64,000 bases of DNA from NCBI GenBank assembly GCA_019635695.1, contig JAHBYZ010000013.1:1-64000 (forward strand). The letters are read 5' to 3'. The number at the start of each line of letters is the position of its first letter. The first letter of the stretch is position 1. The translations under genes were made by a program, and so were the position numbers. This document shows, in pieces, positions 1 through 10,814 of the stretch. This DNA comes from Rhizobiaceae bacterium. GTDB taxonomy: Bacteria; Pseudomonadota; Alphaproteobacteria; Rhizobiales; Rhizobiaceae. The notes beneath the pieces were generated by a model that did no database searches, had not been told where the DNA came from, and saw only the letters and a list, made by a program, of their open reading frames with translations.

Positions 1-174
1 ATTTCCGGACAGGCGCTGCCGCCCGGCGTGGGCGGTCAATTAGGCGGTTCGGATTCCCGAGTCAAGGCTTGTCGCAGCCCTGTCGCAGCAACCGCGCCGC
101 AATCGATTCCGCCACCGCGCAGGCAGACGCCGCCCCGCACGCGAGACGGCGTCGATTGGATGTGACAGGTGGCC

Positions 175-927
175 TCAGAGGCCGGTCAGGACTTCGCAGA
201 AACGAGCCGACGCGGCGCCGCTGGTGCCATCCTGCTGACAAGCCTGCCGCAGCTGGGCCTGCTGGTCGATCGACAGCGACTGGAAGGCAGCCGCGAACTG
301 CTGCTGCTCGACGACTTCCGTGCGCGCCTCGTCCGCGAAGAAGCGGGCACCACCATCACCCAGCGCTTGCAGCGCGACGCCGAGCCCCGACGAGCCCTCT
401 ATCGAAGCGGTGGTCGCGCCATCCACGTCGCCCGAATCGTTTTGCGTCGCCGCCGTCGCCGTCGCGTTGGTTCCGCCATTGACGGTAACGCCGCCAGCGC
501 CCTCCCCCGTGGTGGCCGCAACACCGACATTGCTGGTGCCGCCCGCGTTGATCGAGCCGCCATCGCCGGATGCTGCGACACCGACATCCGTCGAGCCGGT
601 GGCGTTCACCGCGCCGGTGCCATCAGAACCGGATGCGGCGACACCGATCTCTGTACCCGTGTTCACGCCGACGCTGTTGCCGTTCGCACCCGTTGCCGAA
701 ACGCTGAGCCCGCCCGAGGCAGCACCGTTCAGCGAGCCCGATCCGTCTCCCGCCGAAGCGCCGCCATTGAGCCCGGCATTGGCGCCGACTGACACAGAGC
801 CCCCATTGGGGCCGGTCACACCTACGCTGACGCCGCCATTGGCATCGGTCCCGATCGTGACCTGCGCCAGCGCCGAGCCCGAGAGCAGCGCAAGCGAAAG
901 GGTCGAGATGACGAGCATCTTGTTCAT
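175..927 (-). CDS. Secreted Gly/Ala-rich repeat protein with two-cysteine C-terminal module
   Basis: No known function. The 250-residue product has a clear signal peptide (residues 1-22, cleavage after ALA). Residues 23-165 are a low-complexity Gly/Ala/Ser/Thr region with degenerate repeats of about 20 residues built on VGVAASG (starting near 94, 115 and 134). A compact C-terminal module (about 185-250) contains FFADEAR, FAAAF and cysteines 230 and 244, probably a disulfide in the periplasm. The same signal peptide and C-terminal module recur in the next gene, so the two are tandem paralogues that differ in the middle. The start is supported by GGAGA upstream of the ATG. The repeat region suggests a secreted or surface structural role, which is inference only. 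Confidence 0.8.
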   Translation of the reverse strand: MNKMLVISTLSLALLSGSALAQVTIGTDANGGVSVGVTGPNGGSVSVGANAGLNGGASAGDGSGSLNGAASGGLSVSATGANGNSVGVNTGTEIGVAASGSDGTGAVNATGSTDVGVAASGDGGSINAGGTSNVGVAATTGEGAGGVTVNGGTNATATAATQNDSGDVDGATTASIEGSSGLGVALQALGDGGARFFADEARTEVVEQQQFAAAFQSLSIDQQAQLRQACQQDGTSGAASARFCEVLTGL

Positions 928-1053
928 CGTAAGTCTCCGTTGTTGCTGAGAAAATCAGGTCCCTACCGCGCCGATAACAACTGTGCCGGCGAACGGTTCC
1001 ATCGCAATTTGAGCAACTTTGAAATGAGCGCCGCACGTGCGCGGACAGCAAAA

Positions 1054-1110
1054 GAGCCGCCGTCCAGGGACGGCGGCTCCGATCACTGCAGGCGAAGCAA
1101 GCGCCTGCAG
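1054..1110 (-). terminator. Double hairpin terminator
   Basis: Two perfect inverted repeats lie just after the stop of the minus-strand gene that ends at 1117: CTGCAGGCG/CGCCTGCAG at 1086-1110, then GAGCCGCCGTCC/GGACGGCGGCTC at 1054-1079. Read on the minus strand, the second is followed by TTTTGCTG, as in a Rho-independent terminator. Confidence 0.75.
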
Positions 1111-1116
1111 TTTGAC

Positions 1117-1650
1117 CTACATGGCCATCACCGAGGCGCAGAAGTCTGCCTCAAGCGTACCGCTGCCCGGCTCGGCGCAGGCGTTGCGCAGTTCCATCTG
1201 GCGCTCCGGCGAAAGCTGGCCGAACGCCGCGGCGAACTCGGGTTCGGAAGCCAGCGTCACGCGGCTTTCGTCGGCGAAGAAGGCGTTGGCGTCGGTGCCG
1301 AACGACTTCAGCGTGACGGACAGCTGCGAGTCGGCGGAGATCGCGGCGGTCTTGATGTCGTCGCGACCCTCGTTCTGCCCGCTGGTCTCGGGGTTGCCCT
1401 TGGCCTCAGCCGATTCGCTCAGCGCCTGGCCGACAGCGTTGGCCGCATCACCCACCGCCTGGCCAACGTCGTTGGCGGCATTGTTGATCGCCTGTCCGAC
1501 CTGCTCGGCAGTCGGATTCGGCGCAGCGGGCTGCGTCTCGACGGAACCCGAAGAGCCAACGCCTCCGCTCACCACCGGCGCAGTCTGCGCCAGCGCGGCA
1601 CCGGACATGAGGGCAAGCGAAAGGGTCGAAATCACAAACAGATTCTTCAT
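1117..1650 (-). CDS. Secreted Ala-rich paralogue of the upstream Gly-rich protein
   Basis: No known function. The 177-residue product has a signal peptide nearly identical to that of the neighbour at 175-927 (residues 1-22). Three 11-residue repeats starting VGQA (about 51-83) look like an amphipathic helix. The C-terminal module (about 117-177) is shared with the neighbour: FFADESR, FAAAF, then Cys158 and Cys171. The linker is short and Pro/Ala-rich where the neighbour has Gly repeats. The 189-base gap between the paralogues holds the terminator of this gene, so they are probably transcribed separately. Confidence 0.8.
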   Translation of the reverse strand: MKNLFVISTLSLALMSGAALAQTAPVVSGGVGSSGSVETQPAAPNPTAEQVGQAINNAANDVGQAVGDAANAVGQALSESAEAKGNPETSGQNEGRDDIKTAAISADSQLSVTLKSFGTDANAFFADESRVTLASEPEFAAAFGQLSPERQMELRNACAEPGSGTLEADFCASVMAM

Positions 1651-1765
1651 CTCGTTCTCCAGTTCTGCTGATGTGGGGCTTGGATGTCCCTGCCCTCAAG
1701 AACTCGTCGAGATCGATACGGTTCCAAAGATTTGGACTGTCATGTTTGCGAGATGCGAAACGAAT

Positions 1766-1788
1766 CAGCCCGGCACGAGGCCGGGCTG
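1766..1788 (-). terminator. Hairpin after L,D-transpeptidase gene
   Basis: A perfect 9-bp stem (CAGCCCGGC/GCCGGGCTG) with a 5-base loop lies 27 bases past the stop of the minus-strand gene ending at 1815. The T-rich tract on the minus strand is weak (ATTCGTTTCG), so termination efficiency is uncertain. Confidence 0.6.
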
Positions 1789-1814
1789 CAACAAGGTCTG
1801 CGTTTCAAACAGCC

Positions 1815-3701
1815 TCAGGCCGCCGGTTCGCGCACCTCGGCCGTCCTGGCCATGGCCTTCAGCACGAATTCGTCCCGGCCATAGACGTCTGGGCTATAGT
1901 TGACCGTTCCATCGGCTTTCGGCCATGCCGTGAAATAGACCACGTAGACCGGCACTTTCGCCGCGAGATCGACCTGGCCGTGCTCGCCCTTGAGCCGCTG
2001 CTCGACCTGCTCGCGGGACCAGCCGAGCACTGCGGCCGCCATGGCGCGCGGATCCTGCAAGCGCACGCAGCCATTCGAATAGGCGCGGCTGTCCTTCGCG
2101 AACAGGTGCTTCTCGGGCGTGTCATGCATGTAGATGGCATGCTTGTTGGGGAACATGATCTTCATTTCCCCGAGCGAGTTCTTCGGTCCCGGCGGCTGGC
2201 GCACGTCGAACGGAATGTTCGCGCCGTAGGACGTCCAGGCGATCGACGAGGAACTTACGCGCTGGCCGCGCCCATCCGTTACCTCATAGCCGATGCGGTC
2301 CAGATATGACGGATCCTCGTAGAGTTTCGGCAGATACTTGTTGACGAGGATCGAGCGCGGAATACCCCAGTACGGGTGGAATTCGACATATTCGATCTCG
2401 TCCTGGAAGAAGAAGGTCTGCGTGCGCGGCGTCCCCACCACCGTACGCATTGTCAGCTTGTCGGCGCCGTCTTCGACATAGGTGGCGCGGAACTCAGGCA
2501 CGTTGATGAACACGTGCCGCGATGCCAGCTTCTGTGGCAGCCAGCGCATCTGCTCCATGGCCACCTCGACCTTCGAGACGCGGTCGGCCTTTGAGTCGCC
2601 GGCAATCGCCGCCACCGTACGCGGGCCGATGACCCCGTCGGCGGTCAGACCCCTGGCCGCCTGCGCCGCCTTGATGACCGGCACCAGGTCGTCCGAATAG
2701 AGCTCGCTGCCGCCGGCCAGCACGATCGTCGGTCCGTGCTCCGCAAGAAACGCCGAATCAGCATCCCGCTGGATCAGTTGCAGTATCTTGGGAAAATCGG
2801 GGCTCGACTCGCCGGGCTTCAGCACCAGCTTCGGATCGACCACGATGGCGTTCTCCTGGCTCGCCCGCAAGGAGGCCAGTTCCTTCACCAGCGCCGCATA
2901 TTCCGGCGTCTGGGGGTGGAAGCCTTCAAGATAGGTCCGCACTGCGAAGGCGTCGGAAAGCACCTCCAGCGCGTGCGCATAGTCGACCGGCTTGGGCGCG
3001 AAATCGTGGTAACCGGAGAGCCGGTTCGGATCGATGCGGCCGCGCGTTGCGTCGCGCACGTAGCGCAGCACGCGCGCCGACATCGCCATCTCGAATCGGG
3101 CCGCGTCCTCCGGCCCGGCCAGCGGCGCCACCGCATAGTCATCGGCAACCAGACCGTGCTTGGCTGCCTCGCCCAGGACCTCCTGAGCGGCTTGGGCGCG
3201 ATGGTTTGCCGCCCCGCCCGAACTCCAGATGAAACCGGGGCTGGTTCGATAGTACGCCACCAGCGCCTCTGCGATGTCCTTCTCGGCGAACAGTTCGGTG
3301 CCCGCGAGCCCGCTGATGGCCGCCACGAAGGCATCGCGAGCCGGGTCGGCCGGCGCCGCGTCGCTCAGTGTCACAACGTTTGGCCCGGGCTGGGCGCTGG
3401 CCAGCGTCACGCTGTGCGTCGCTGCACGACCGCCGGACGGTCGCGCGGGCACGGCGGCGATGGCGCCGAAATCGACGCGCACCAGCGCGTCGACCTTGTA
3501 GGTATAATACTGAGGTGCGGCGACCTTCGGTGCGGGCGGAGGCGCAACCGGAGCCGCCGGCTCCATCTGGCGCTGCTGCCTGTCCTCATTGAAAAGGCGC
3601 TCGAAGAGATATTGGGCCGAGGCGTCACCAACGGGCAGCGAGCCACAGAGCGCGGCGGCAAACACCGGAAGGGCCGCCGCGCGTCGCGAAAATAACGTCA
3701 T
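1815..3701 (-). CDS. L,D-transpeptidase, YcbB/LdtD-like, with peptidoglycan-binding domain
   Basis: Cell-wall enzyme predicted to form 3-3 cross-links in peptidoglycan in the periplasm. The 628-residue product has a signal peptide (about 1-30), a Pro-rich linker (about 46-65), a scaffold region, a peptidoglycan-binding helical repeat (about 338-370, with GLTADGVIGPRT) and a YkuD catalytic domain (about 393-560). The catalytic signature is His526 (MHDTP) followed by YSNGCVRL with nucleophile Cys545. Length and domain order fit the large YcbB-type family rather than the short YkuD proteins; a second, short L,D-transpeptidase lies at 6661. It appears monocistronic, with a hairpin downstream. Confidence 0.92.
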   Translation of the reverse strand: MTLFSRRAAALPVFAAALCGSLPVGDASAQYLFERLFNEDRQQRQMEPAAPVAPPPAPKVAAPQYYTYKVDALVRVDFGAIAAVPARPSGGRAATHSVTLASAQPGPNVVTLSDAAPADPARDAFVAAISGLAGTELFAEKDIAEALVAYYRTSPGFIWSSGGAANHRAQAAQEVLGEAAKHGLVADDYAVAPLAGPEDAARFEMAMSARVLRYVRDATRGRIDPNRLSGYHDFAPKPVDYAHALEVLSDAFAVRTYLEGFHPQTPEYAALVKELASLRASQENAIVVDPKLVLKPGESSPDFPKILQLIQRDADSAFLAEHGPTIVLAGGSELYSDDLVPVIKAAQAARGLTADGVIGPRTVAAIAGDSKADRVSKVEVAMEQMRWLPQKLASRHVFINVPEFRATYVEDGADKLTMRTVVGTPRTQTFFFQDEIEYVEFHPYWGIPRSILVNKYLPKLYEDPSYLDRIGYEVTDGRGQRVSSSSIAWTSYGANIPFDVRQPPGPKNSLGEMKIMFPNKHAIYMHDTPEKHLFAKDSRAYSNGCVRLQDPRAMAAAVLGWSREQVEQRLKGEHGQVDLAAKVPVYVVYFTAWPKADGTVNYSPDVYGRDEFVLKAMARTAEVREPAA

Positions 3702-3871
3702 CCTGCACCTCTGCTGGGCGCCCGCCGGATCGCCCTTCCCCCTGGCGCGAGGGCACCTCGACCCGCGCGCCCGATTTGCGCTGACCGCAGTCTAGACTGC
3801 ATTGCGGCGCAAGTTAAGCAGCGCGACCCCGAAGAGCCGCCGCCGTTGCCGATCTGACACGCTTGTGAAAG

Positions 3872-4795
3872 CTAGCCCGTGGGGCGCGCGTCGGCGACGG
3901 GCGGCGGGCGGCGCGCAAACCACCAGGCCAGCGCCAGCCCCGCCACGATGTGCCAAACGCCCCACCAGGCGGCGACGATGGCCATGCCGCCGAGCCCGCC
4001 GAAGAAATTGAAGATCAGCACCAGGCCGAGCCCGGAATTCTGGATGCCGGTCTCGATCGAGACGGCGCGCCGGTCTTCCTCCGGCAGCCCGCCAGCGAGC
4101 GGCAGCAGGTAGCCGCCGAGCAGGGCCACCCCGTTGTGGACGAAGACGAGGCTGGCGACGAGGCCGACATAGTTGAGGAAATGCTGGAAATTGGCGGCGA
4201 GCGCGCCGACGATGAACAGCGCCAGGATCAGCATCGAGAGCGGCTTCATGGGACCGCGAAGCCTCGCGGCCAGCGCCGGCAAGCGAGCCGCCACCAGCAT
4301 GCCCAGGATCAGCGGCACCACAAGCAGGATGGCGACGGTGAACGCCATGTCCCAGGGCGACAGGCTGGTCGCGGCAAGCAGCGGCTGCACCGGCTCGTAC
4401 AGGCTCGCCCAGAAGGCGAGATTGAAGGGAGTCATGATCACGGCGCAGACCGTCGAGACGGCCGTGAGGCTGACCGACAGCGCCACGTTGCCGCGCGCGC
4501 GGTGGGTGATGAAATTGGAGACATTGCCGCCCGGACAGGCCGCCACGAGGATCATGCCCACCGCCATGCTGGGCGCCGGCTCGATCAGCAGCACCAGGAC
4601 GAAGGTCGCTGCCGGCAGGAACACGAACTGCGAGACGAAGCCGAAGAACAGCGCGCGCGGCCGGTCGAGCAGCCGCCGGAAATCCTCGACCGAGAGATCC
4701 AGCGCCACACCGAACATGACGACCGCGAGGATCGCGTTCAGAAGCTGCAGGCTGCCCGGGCTGAAATTGAGGACGACGTCGTCCACCGAGGTCAT
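3872..4795 (-). CDS. Bile acid:sodium symporter family (BASS) transporter
   Basis: Inner-membrane carrier of the BASS family (307 residues, about nine or ten hydrophobic segments). Family motifs are [10 protein letters not shown] around residue 85 and [13 protein letters not shown] in the C-terminal half, the latter matching the family's substrate/Na+ site region. Members carry bile acids, keto acids or other organic anions; the substrate cannot be told from sequence. I start at the Met encoded at 4793-4795 ([11 protein letters not shown]), because the frame extension upstream is Arg/Ala-rich and atypical. It is divergent from the fumarase gene. Confidence 0.85.
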   Translation of the reverse strand: MTSVDDVVLNFSPGSLQLLNAILAVVMFGVALDLSVEDFRRLLDRPRALFFGFVSQFVFLPAATFVLVLLIEPAPSMAVGMILVAACPGGNVSNFITHRARGNVALSVSLTAVSTVCAVIMTPFNLAFWASLYEPVQPLLAATSLSPWDMAFTVAILLVVPLILGMLVAARLPALAARLRGPMKPLSMLILALFIVGALAANFQHFLNYVGLVASLVFVHNGVALLGGYLLPLAGGLPEEDRRAVSIETGIQNSGLGLVLIFNFFGGLGGMAIVAAWWGVWHIVAGLALAWWFARRPPPVADARPTG

Positions 4796-4941
4796 GCGCT
4801 CGTCCCTTGCTGGCGCCGCCGGCCGACGGAAGCGGGCGCATAAGATGCCAGCTCCGCACAGCGCGCAAGTGCGGCCATTGGCGATACGGGCCTTTGCCGC
4901 TAAGGGAGCGGCACGCAGGTTCAAACCCACGGAAAATCGCC

Positions 4942-6564
<1,623 letters not shown>

Positions 6565-6660
6565 ACGTCGTCCGCCGGCGGCGCGTATCACATTGATTTG
6601 ACGTTGACAGGGAGCCAATTCGCCAATCTCATTCCGCAGCGGAATCGGGAGAGCTTGGTT

Positions 6661-7272
6661 ATGAGGAAACTGCTGGTTTGGGCGGCGGCGCTGGCCGTTT
6701 CGCTGGGTGCGACTGCTTATCAGGCGTCGGCCCAGTATATGTTCAGCGACGAGCCTGCGCCGTCCGCGAATGACAATTATGGCGGGGCGACCTATCAAAA
6801 TCGCCGCTCGAACGCCTCGCCGATACCGCGGCAGACCGTGAGTTACGGCGGCAACCACAAGGCCGGCACCATCATCATCAAGACGTCGGAGCGGCGGCTC
6901 TACTACACGCTCGGCGACGGCAGGGCGATCAAGTACGCCGTCGGCGTCGGCCGTCAGGGTTTCACCTGGTCTGGCACCAATACGATATCGCGCAAGGCCG
7001 AGTGGCCGGGCTGGACGCCGCCTGCGCAGATGCGCGCCCGCGAACGCGCCAAGGGCCGCATTCTGCCCGCTTACCAGAAGGGCGGGCCGAACAACCCGCT
7101 CGGCGCGCGCGCCATGTATATCGGCTCGACGCTCTACCGCATCCACGGCACGAACCAGCCGTCGACAATCGGCCAGGCGATGTCGTCGGGCTGCATCCGC
7201 ATGGCCAATGATGACGTGATCCACCTCTACAATCAGGTGAAGATCGGCTCGCGCGTCATCGTCCAGCACTAA
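6661..7272 (+). CDS. Small secreted L,D-transpeptidase (YkuD family)
   Basis: Periplasmic peptidoglycan transpeptidase of the short type (203 residues). It has a signal peptide (1-24), a disordered Ser/Asn-rich linker and a YkuD domain from about residue 68 to the C terminus. The catalytic motif is complete: His162 in HGTNQP and SSGCIRM with Cys178. The ATG at 6661 follows GGGAGAG at proper spacing; an upstream TTG in frame was not used. It is nine bases upstream of the rhodanese gene and probably co-transcribed with it. Confidence 0.9.
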   Translation: MRKLLVWAAALAVSLGATAYQASAQYMFSDEPAPSANDNYGGATYQNRRSNASPIPRQTVSYGGNHKAGTIIIKTSERRLYYTLGDGRAIKYAVGVGRQGFTWSGTNTISRKAEWPGWTPPAQMRARERAKGRILPAYQKGGPNNPLGARAMYIGSTLYRIHGTNQPSTIGQAMSSGCIRMANDDVIHLYNQVKIGSRVIVQH

Positions 7273-7281
7273 CGGCCGGCG

Positions 7282-7683
7282 ATGAAGAACGGATACAAGG
7301 CGCTCGTCGACGAGGCGAACGCCGAGATCGAGACTATCGGCGCCGCCGCGGCGGCGGCGCTTCTCGACGATGAAGGCACGGTGATCGTGGACCTGCGCGA
7401 CCCGCGCGAACTGGAGCGCGACGGCAAGATACCGGGTGCGTTCCACGCGACGCGCGGCATGCTCGAGTTCTGGATCGACCCCGAAAGCCCCTACCACAAG
7501 CCGGTTTTCGCCAGTGGCAAGAAGTTCGTCTTCTACTGTGCCGGCGGTCTGCGCTCAGCGCTCGCCACAAAGACCGCGCAGGACATGGGCCTTTCGCCGG
7601 TAGCCCACATCGGCGGGGGCTTCGCGGCTTGGCGCGAAGCCGGGCTGCCCGTCGAAAAGATCACACCGAAGCCGAAAGGCTGA
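7282..7683 (+). CDS. Rhodanese-like sulfurtransferase
   Basis: Single-domain rhodanese of 133 residues. VIVDLRDPRE (about 35-43) and the active-site loop starting with Cys86 (CAGGLRS) are present, so persulfide transfer is possible. No signal peptide is seen, so it is probably cytoplasmic. The 3' end overlaps the convergent hydrolase gene by 23 bases. The natural sulfur acceptor is unknown. Confidence 0.88.
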   Translation: MKNGYKALVDEANAEIETIGAAAAAALLDDEGTVIVDLRDPRELERDGKIPGAFHATRGMLEFWIDPESPYHKPVFASGKKFVFYCAGGLRSALATKTAQDMGLSPVAHIGGGFAAWREAGLPVEKITPKPKG

Positions 7684-8602
7684 CCGGTTCCCCGGCCTGC
7701 GTTTCCAGCGGCTCCGGTACCGTCACGAATTCCACGATGCGCGCAGCAACTCCTCCGTCGGCGAGGATGCGGCGGTGGCCGAGACCCGGCTTCCATTCCA
7801 GCCTCACATGCGGGCCTGCCCCGGCCAGCGCGACGGCCTCCTTCGCGGAAATCTCCTTGTCGTCCGGCGCGTGCAGCACCAGCACTGGCAGGTTCGCTCC
7901 AACCAGCTGGCTGGCGACGACGAACTCTTCGAGCGGTCGCCCGGCCAGCCGCTCGACACGGTCGGCCAGCGCGGTCTGCGTTCTTGCCCCGAGATTAAGG
8001 AAACGCCCGAAATCCTTGAAAAGACTAGGCATTGAACTTGGCGATGACACCATCACGAGGCGTCTTGCCGGCACTGCGTCGACGCCGCGGATCGAGCCGA
8101 CGATTGCGTTGGCCGCGACCGCGCCGCCGAATGAGTGGCCGACTACCGCGTCGAACGGGCCGAACCACGCTGCGGCTTCCGCTACCGCACGCACCGCGAT
8201 TGCCATGTTCAGGCTGTTGCCGCCCGATTCGCCATGGCCAGGCAGGTCGAGCGCGATGACGCGGAAGCCCGCCGCATCAAGGCTGCAGATGATCCCCGCC
8301 ATATGCGCCGCGCGCGAACCCCACCCGTGCAGTACGAGTACGGTCGGAGCCCCGCGCCGCGTATGTCCGGTGGCGAAGTCGTATGCCGCGACGCTGCTCC
8401 CGTCGCTCTTCAGCCAGTGCCGTCGCGCTTCGCGCATCACCGGTTCGGCTGCGTCGAGCGCCGCACGCTCTTTCGGCGAGATGCGCCTACGCGGCGGCGT
8501 GCGGCTGAACAGGGCGAATGCGGCGCGGCCTGTCGCGCGCGGCGCGAGGTGTTCCGCGACGGTAAACAGGCTCCGGATGACCATGAAGCCGAAAGATGGC
8601 AT
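7661..8602 (-). CDS. Alpha/beta hydrolase
   Basis: Serine hydrolase of the alpha/beta fold (313 residues). The oxyanion region LHGWGS is near residue 91, the nucleophile elbow is GHSFGG with Ser157, the acid is in HAPDDKE near 247 and the histidine is in GLGHRR near 277. The substrate is unknown. It is divergent from the MarR gene at 8691, and the 88-base region between them carries two operator-like repeats, so it is the likely regulated target of that MarR protein. Confidence 0.88.
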   Translation of the reverse strand: MPSFGFMVIRSLFTVAEHLAPRATGRAAFALFSRTPPRRRISPKERAALDAAEPVMREARRHWLKSDGSSVAAYDFATGHTRRGAPTVLVLHGWGSRAAHMAGIICSLDAAGFRVIALDLPGHGESGGNSLNMAIAVRAVAEAAAWFGPFDAVVGHSFGGAVAANAIVGSIRGVDAVPARRLVMVSSPSSMPSLFKDFGRFLNLGARTQTALADRVERLAGRPLEEFVVASQLVGANLPVLVLHAPDDKEISAKEAVALAGAGPHVRLEWKPGLGHRRILADGGVAARIVEFVTVPEPLETQAGEPVSLSASV

Positions 8603-8658
8603 AGTCCGACTCCTTTTTGATTGCGCCCGGTCGACCGCCTGGTCGGCTGTGCTGGAAA

Positions 8659-8696
8659 ATTAGTTCAAGGATGAACATATTAGTTCAAGCATGAAC
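8659..8696. promoter_or_regulatory. Tandem MarR-type operator overlapping the marR start
   Basis: Two 18-base copies that differ at one base (ATTAGTTCAAGGATGAAC at 8659-8676 and ATTAGTTCAAGCATGAAC at 8679-8696), spaced by 20 bp. Each contains the inverted repeat GTTCA-4-TGAAC. The second copy includes the start codon of the MarR gene (ATG at 8691). The position between divergent marR and hydrolase genes is typical for joint autoregulation. Confidence 0.75.
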
Positions 8697-9170
8697 AAAC
8701 CGCAACAGCTTCCCTGGGACAATCCGCGATTTCGCAACTGGATTTCGGTCGTGCGCGCCGAGAAGGCGATCGTGCGCGAGCTTTCGAAGGCGCTGGCGCC
8801 GCTCGACCTCAAGCTGGTCCAGCTCGACCTGCTGATGAACCTGTATCGGCACCCGGGCACCTCGCAGCACGATCTGGCCCGCCGGCTGCTCGTTGGCCGC
8901 TCCAACATCACCATGCTGCTGCCGCAGCTCGAGAAGCAGGGCCTCCTGCGCCGCGAGCCGGACGGACGCGACAAGCGGGTCATGCGCATCCACATGACGC
9001 CGAAGGGCGAGGCAGTGCTGATGGAGGCGCTGAAGGTCTATACGGCTCTGATCGACCGCGTGATGGCGCAATCGACGCCCGCGCAGTGCGACGCGATGGG
9101 CACGGTGATGCAGCGCATTGCCGACGCGCTGAAGGAAGACGACGAGGCTCCCCTTAACATTCGTGGTTAA
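8691..9170 (+). CDS. MarR family transcriptional regulator
   Basis: Winged-helix regulator of 159 residues. The MarR fold is recognisable: TSQHDLARRLLVGRSN as the recognition-helix region and REPDGRDKRVMRI as the wing, followed by a C-terminal dimerisation helix. The start ATG lies inside the second operator copy and no good ribosome-binding site precedes it. A 7-codon frame beginning at 8671 ends in an ATGA overlap with this start, which could provide coupling. Likely represses itself and the divergent hydrolase; the ligand is unknown. Confidence 0.9.
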   Translation: MNKPQQLPWDNPRFRNWISVVRAEKAIVRELSKALAPLDLKLVQLDLLMNLYRHPGTSQHDLARRLLVGRSNITMLLPQLEKQGLLRREPDGRDKRVMRIHMTPKGEAVLMEALKVYTALIDRVMAQSTPAQCDAMGTVMQRIADALKEDDEAPLNIRG

Positions 9171-9250
9171 CGGCGGGTTCGCCTTAGCCGGGCATTAACC
9201 ATGTTCGTGCACGCTTGGCGGCAGTTCGGTTCTGTCGCGCGAGTGTGTCG

Positions 9251-10129
9251 ATGCGTTTGCTGCCAGCCCTTCTTGCCGCCGTGGCCTGCCTGTCGCTCGG
9301 CGCCTGCCAGACCAAACCCAAGGAAGAGGAGACGCAGAAGCTGGCCTTCGCCGGCGAACGCGCGAACCTGCCCAAGCCCGACGTGATGTCCTTTCCCGGC
9401 CCGCGCGGCAGCCTTGCCGGGCGCACGATCCGTGTTTCCAGCCCGTCGGATCTGATACTGGCAAAGAACGAGGTGGTGCTGACCTTCGATGACGGCCCGG
9501 TGCCCGGAAAGACGCCGGCGATCCTGGCCGCACTCGACCGCGCCGGCGTCAAGGCGACCTTCCTGATGGTGGGGCAGATGGCCCGCAGCTACCCGGCACT
9601 GGTGCGCGAGGTCGCCGCCCGCGGCCACACCATCGGCACCCACACGCAGGATCACAAAAACCTTGCCGGCATCGGCTTCGACGCGGCCATTGCCCAGATC
9701 GAGGCCGGCCGCCGCAGCGTCGAGGCGGCGCTGGGACCATCGCGAAACCGCGCCTCCGGCCTGTTCCGCTTCCCCTACCTCGCCGAGACCGCCGCGCTTC
9801 GGAAACATCTCGCCGCCCACGGCATGGTGCCCATCGGCGTGACCGTCGATTCCAAGGACTATTTCGTCTCCTCGCCGGATCAGGTGCGCAGCCGCACTCT
9901 GGCGACCCTGTCCGCGCGCGGCTCCGGCATCATCCTGTTCCACGACCTGCACAAGCGCACCGCCGACATGCTGCCGGCGTTCCTCAGCGACCTGCATGCG
10001 CGCGGTTTCAAGGTGGTCCATCTGGTGCCGGCCTCGAGGGCGGCGGAGAGCTTGATCGTCGCCGCATTATCCGGTGACGACCTGCCGGCCTCCAACGACC
10101 TGCCGGTGCTGGCTTACGCGCCTTTCTAG
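9251..10129 (+). CDS. Polysaccharide deacetylase (NodB-homology) lipoprotein
   Basis: Predicted envelope-anchored carbohydrate esterase family 4 protein of 292 residues. The N terminus is a lipoprotein signal with lipobox LSLGAC (Cys19). The NodB domain spans about 72-275: motif 1 TFDDGP (Asp80/Asp81), motif 2 with metal ligands His131 and His135 (GTHTQDH), FRFPYL and a late LFHDLH. All metal ligands appear intact. Likely removes N-acetyl groups from a peptidoglycan or exopolysaccharide substrate. The start was set at the ATG that gives a proper lipoprotein signal. Confidence 0.88.
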   Translation: MRLLPALLAAVACLSLGACQTKPKEEETQKLAFAGERANLPKPDVMSFPGPRGSLAGRTIRVSSPSDLILAKNEVVLTFDDGPVPGKTPAILAALDRAGVKATFLMVGQMARSYPALVREVAARGHTIGTHTQDHKNLAGIGFDAAIAQIEAGRRSVEAALGPSRNRASGLFRFPYLAETAALRKHLAAHGMVPIGVTVDSKDYFVSSPDQVRSRTLATLSARGSGIILFHDLHKRTADMLPAFLSDLHARGFKVVHLVPASRAAESLIVAALSGDDLPASNDLPVLAYAPF

Positions 10130-10130
10130 C

Positions 10131-10754
10131 CTACCACATCGACTTGGCAGCGCGTCCCGGCCATTCGTTGTCATAGGCCGCGCCGTCGATACCGCCCTTG
10201 CTGGTGACGCCAAGGATTTTTCCCGGCGTCGGCAGCGTCTTCGGGTCGACGTGCTTCTGCGGGTTCCAGAGCTCGGAGCGCTTGATGGCCCGCGCGCACT
10301 GGAAATAGACCGCATCTATCGTCACCACGATCACTGTGCGCGGCAATGCACCTTCCATCTCGAACTCGGCCCGCAGCGCCGGATCCATCGAGACGACGGC
10401 GCGGCCGTTGACCCGCAGCGTGGTGCCGGAACCGGGAATCAGGAACAGCATGCCGACACGTCCGTCGCGCACGATGTTCTTGAGCGAGTCGGCCCGGTTG
10501 TTACCGCGACGATCGGGCAGGAGCAGCGTTTTCTCGTCGCGGATGCGCACGAAACCGGCAAGGTCGCCACGCGGCGAGCAATCCAGCCCCTCCGGTCCTG
10601 CCGTGGCCAGCGCCACGAAGGGCGATACCTCGATCAGCCGGGCATATTCCGGAATCAGCCGGTCGAGTTCCTTGACCAGCGACGTCTCGCCGGGCTTGCC
10701 GTAGATCGCCTCCAGTTCCTCGACCGTGTCGACCTTGCCTACGATGCCGTTCAT
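10131..10754 (-). CDS. Pyridoxamine 5'-phosphate oxidase-family FMN-binding protein
   Basis: A split-barrel flavoprotein of about 207 residues of the PPOX-like type often annotated MSMEG_1061-like. The middle of the protein has the fold's strands (PFVALATAGPEGLDCSPRGD, then LLLPDRRGNNRADSLKN). It is not PdxH itself, and the substrate is unknown. The start at the second Met (10752-10754) is preferred because GCGAGGGG precedes it. Convergent with the deacetylase gene, one base apart. Confidence 0.8.
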   Translation of the reverse strand: MNGIVGKVDTVEELEAIYGKPGETSLVKELDRLIPEYARLIEVSPFVALATAGPEGLDCSPRGDLAGFVRIRDEKTLLLPDRRGNNRADSLKNIVRDGRVGMLFLIPGSGTTLRVNGRAVVSMDPALRAEFEMEGALPRTVIVVTIDAVYFQCARAIKRSELWNPQKHVDPKTLPTPGKILGVTSKGGIDGAAYDNEWPGRAAKSMW

Positions 10755-10814
10755 GTCCCCTCGCCTCGCACCCGTCACGGCGCGCTAGCACGAATCGGCG
10801 ACGCACGCATGACG

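Noticed and set aside
1..174. Gene at the left edge
   Set aside because: Frames here are short and Arg/Ala-rich; I see no supported gene in these 174 bases.
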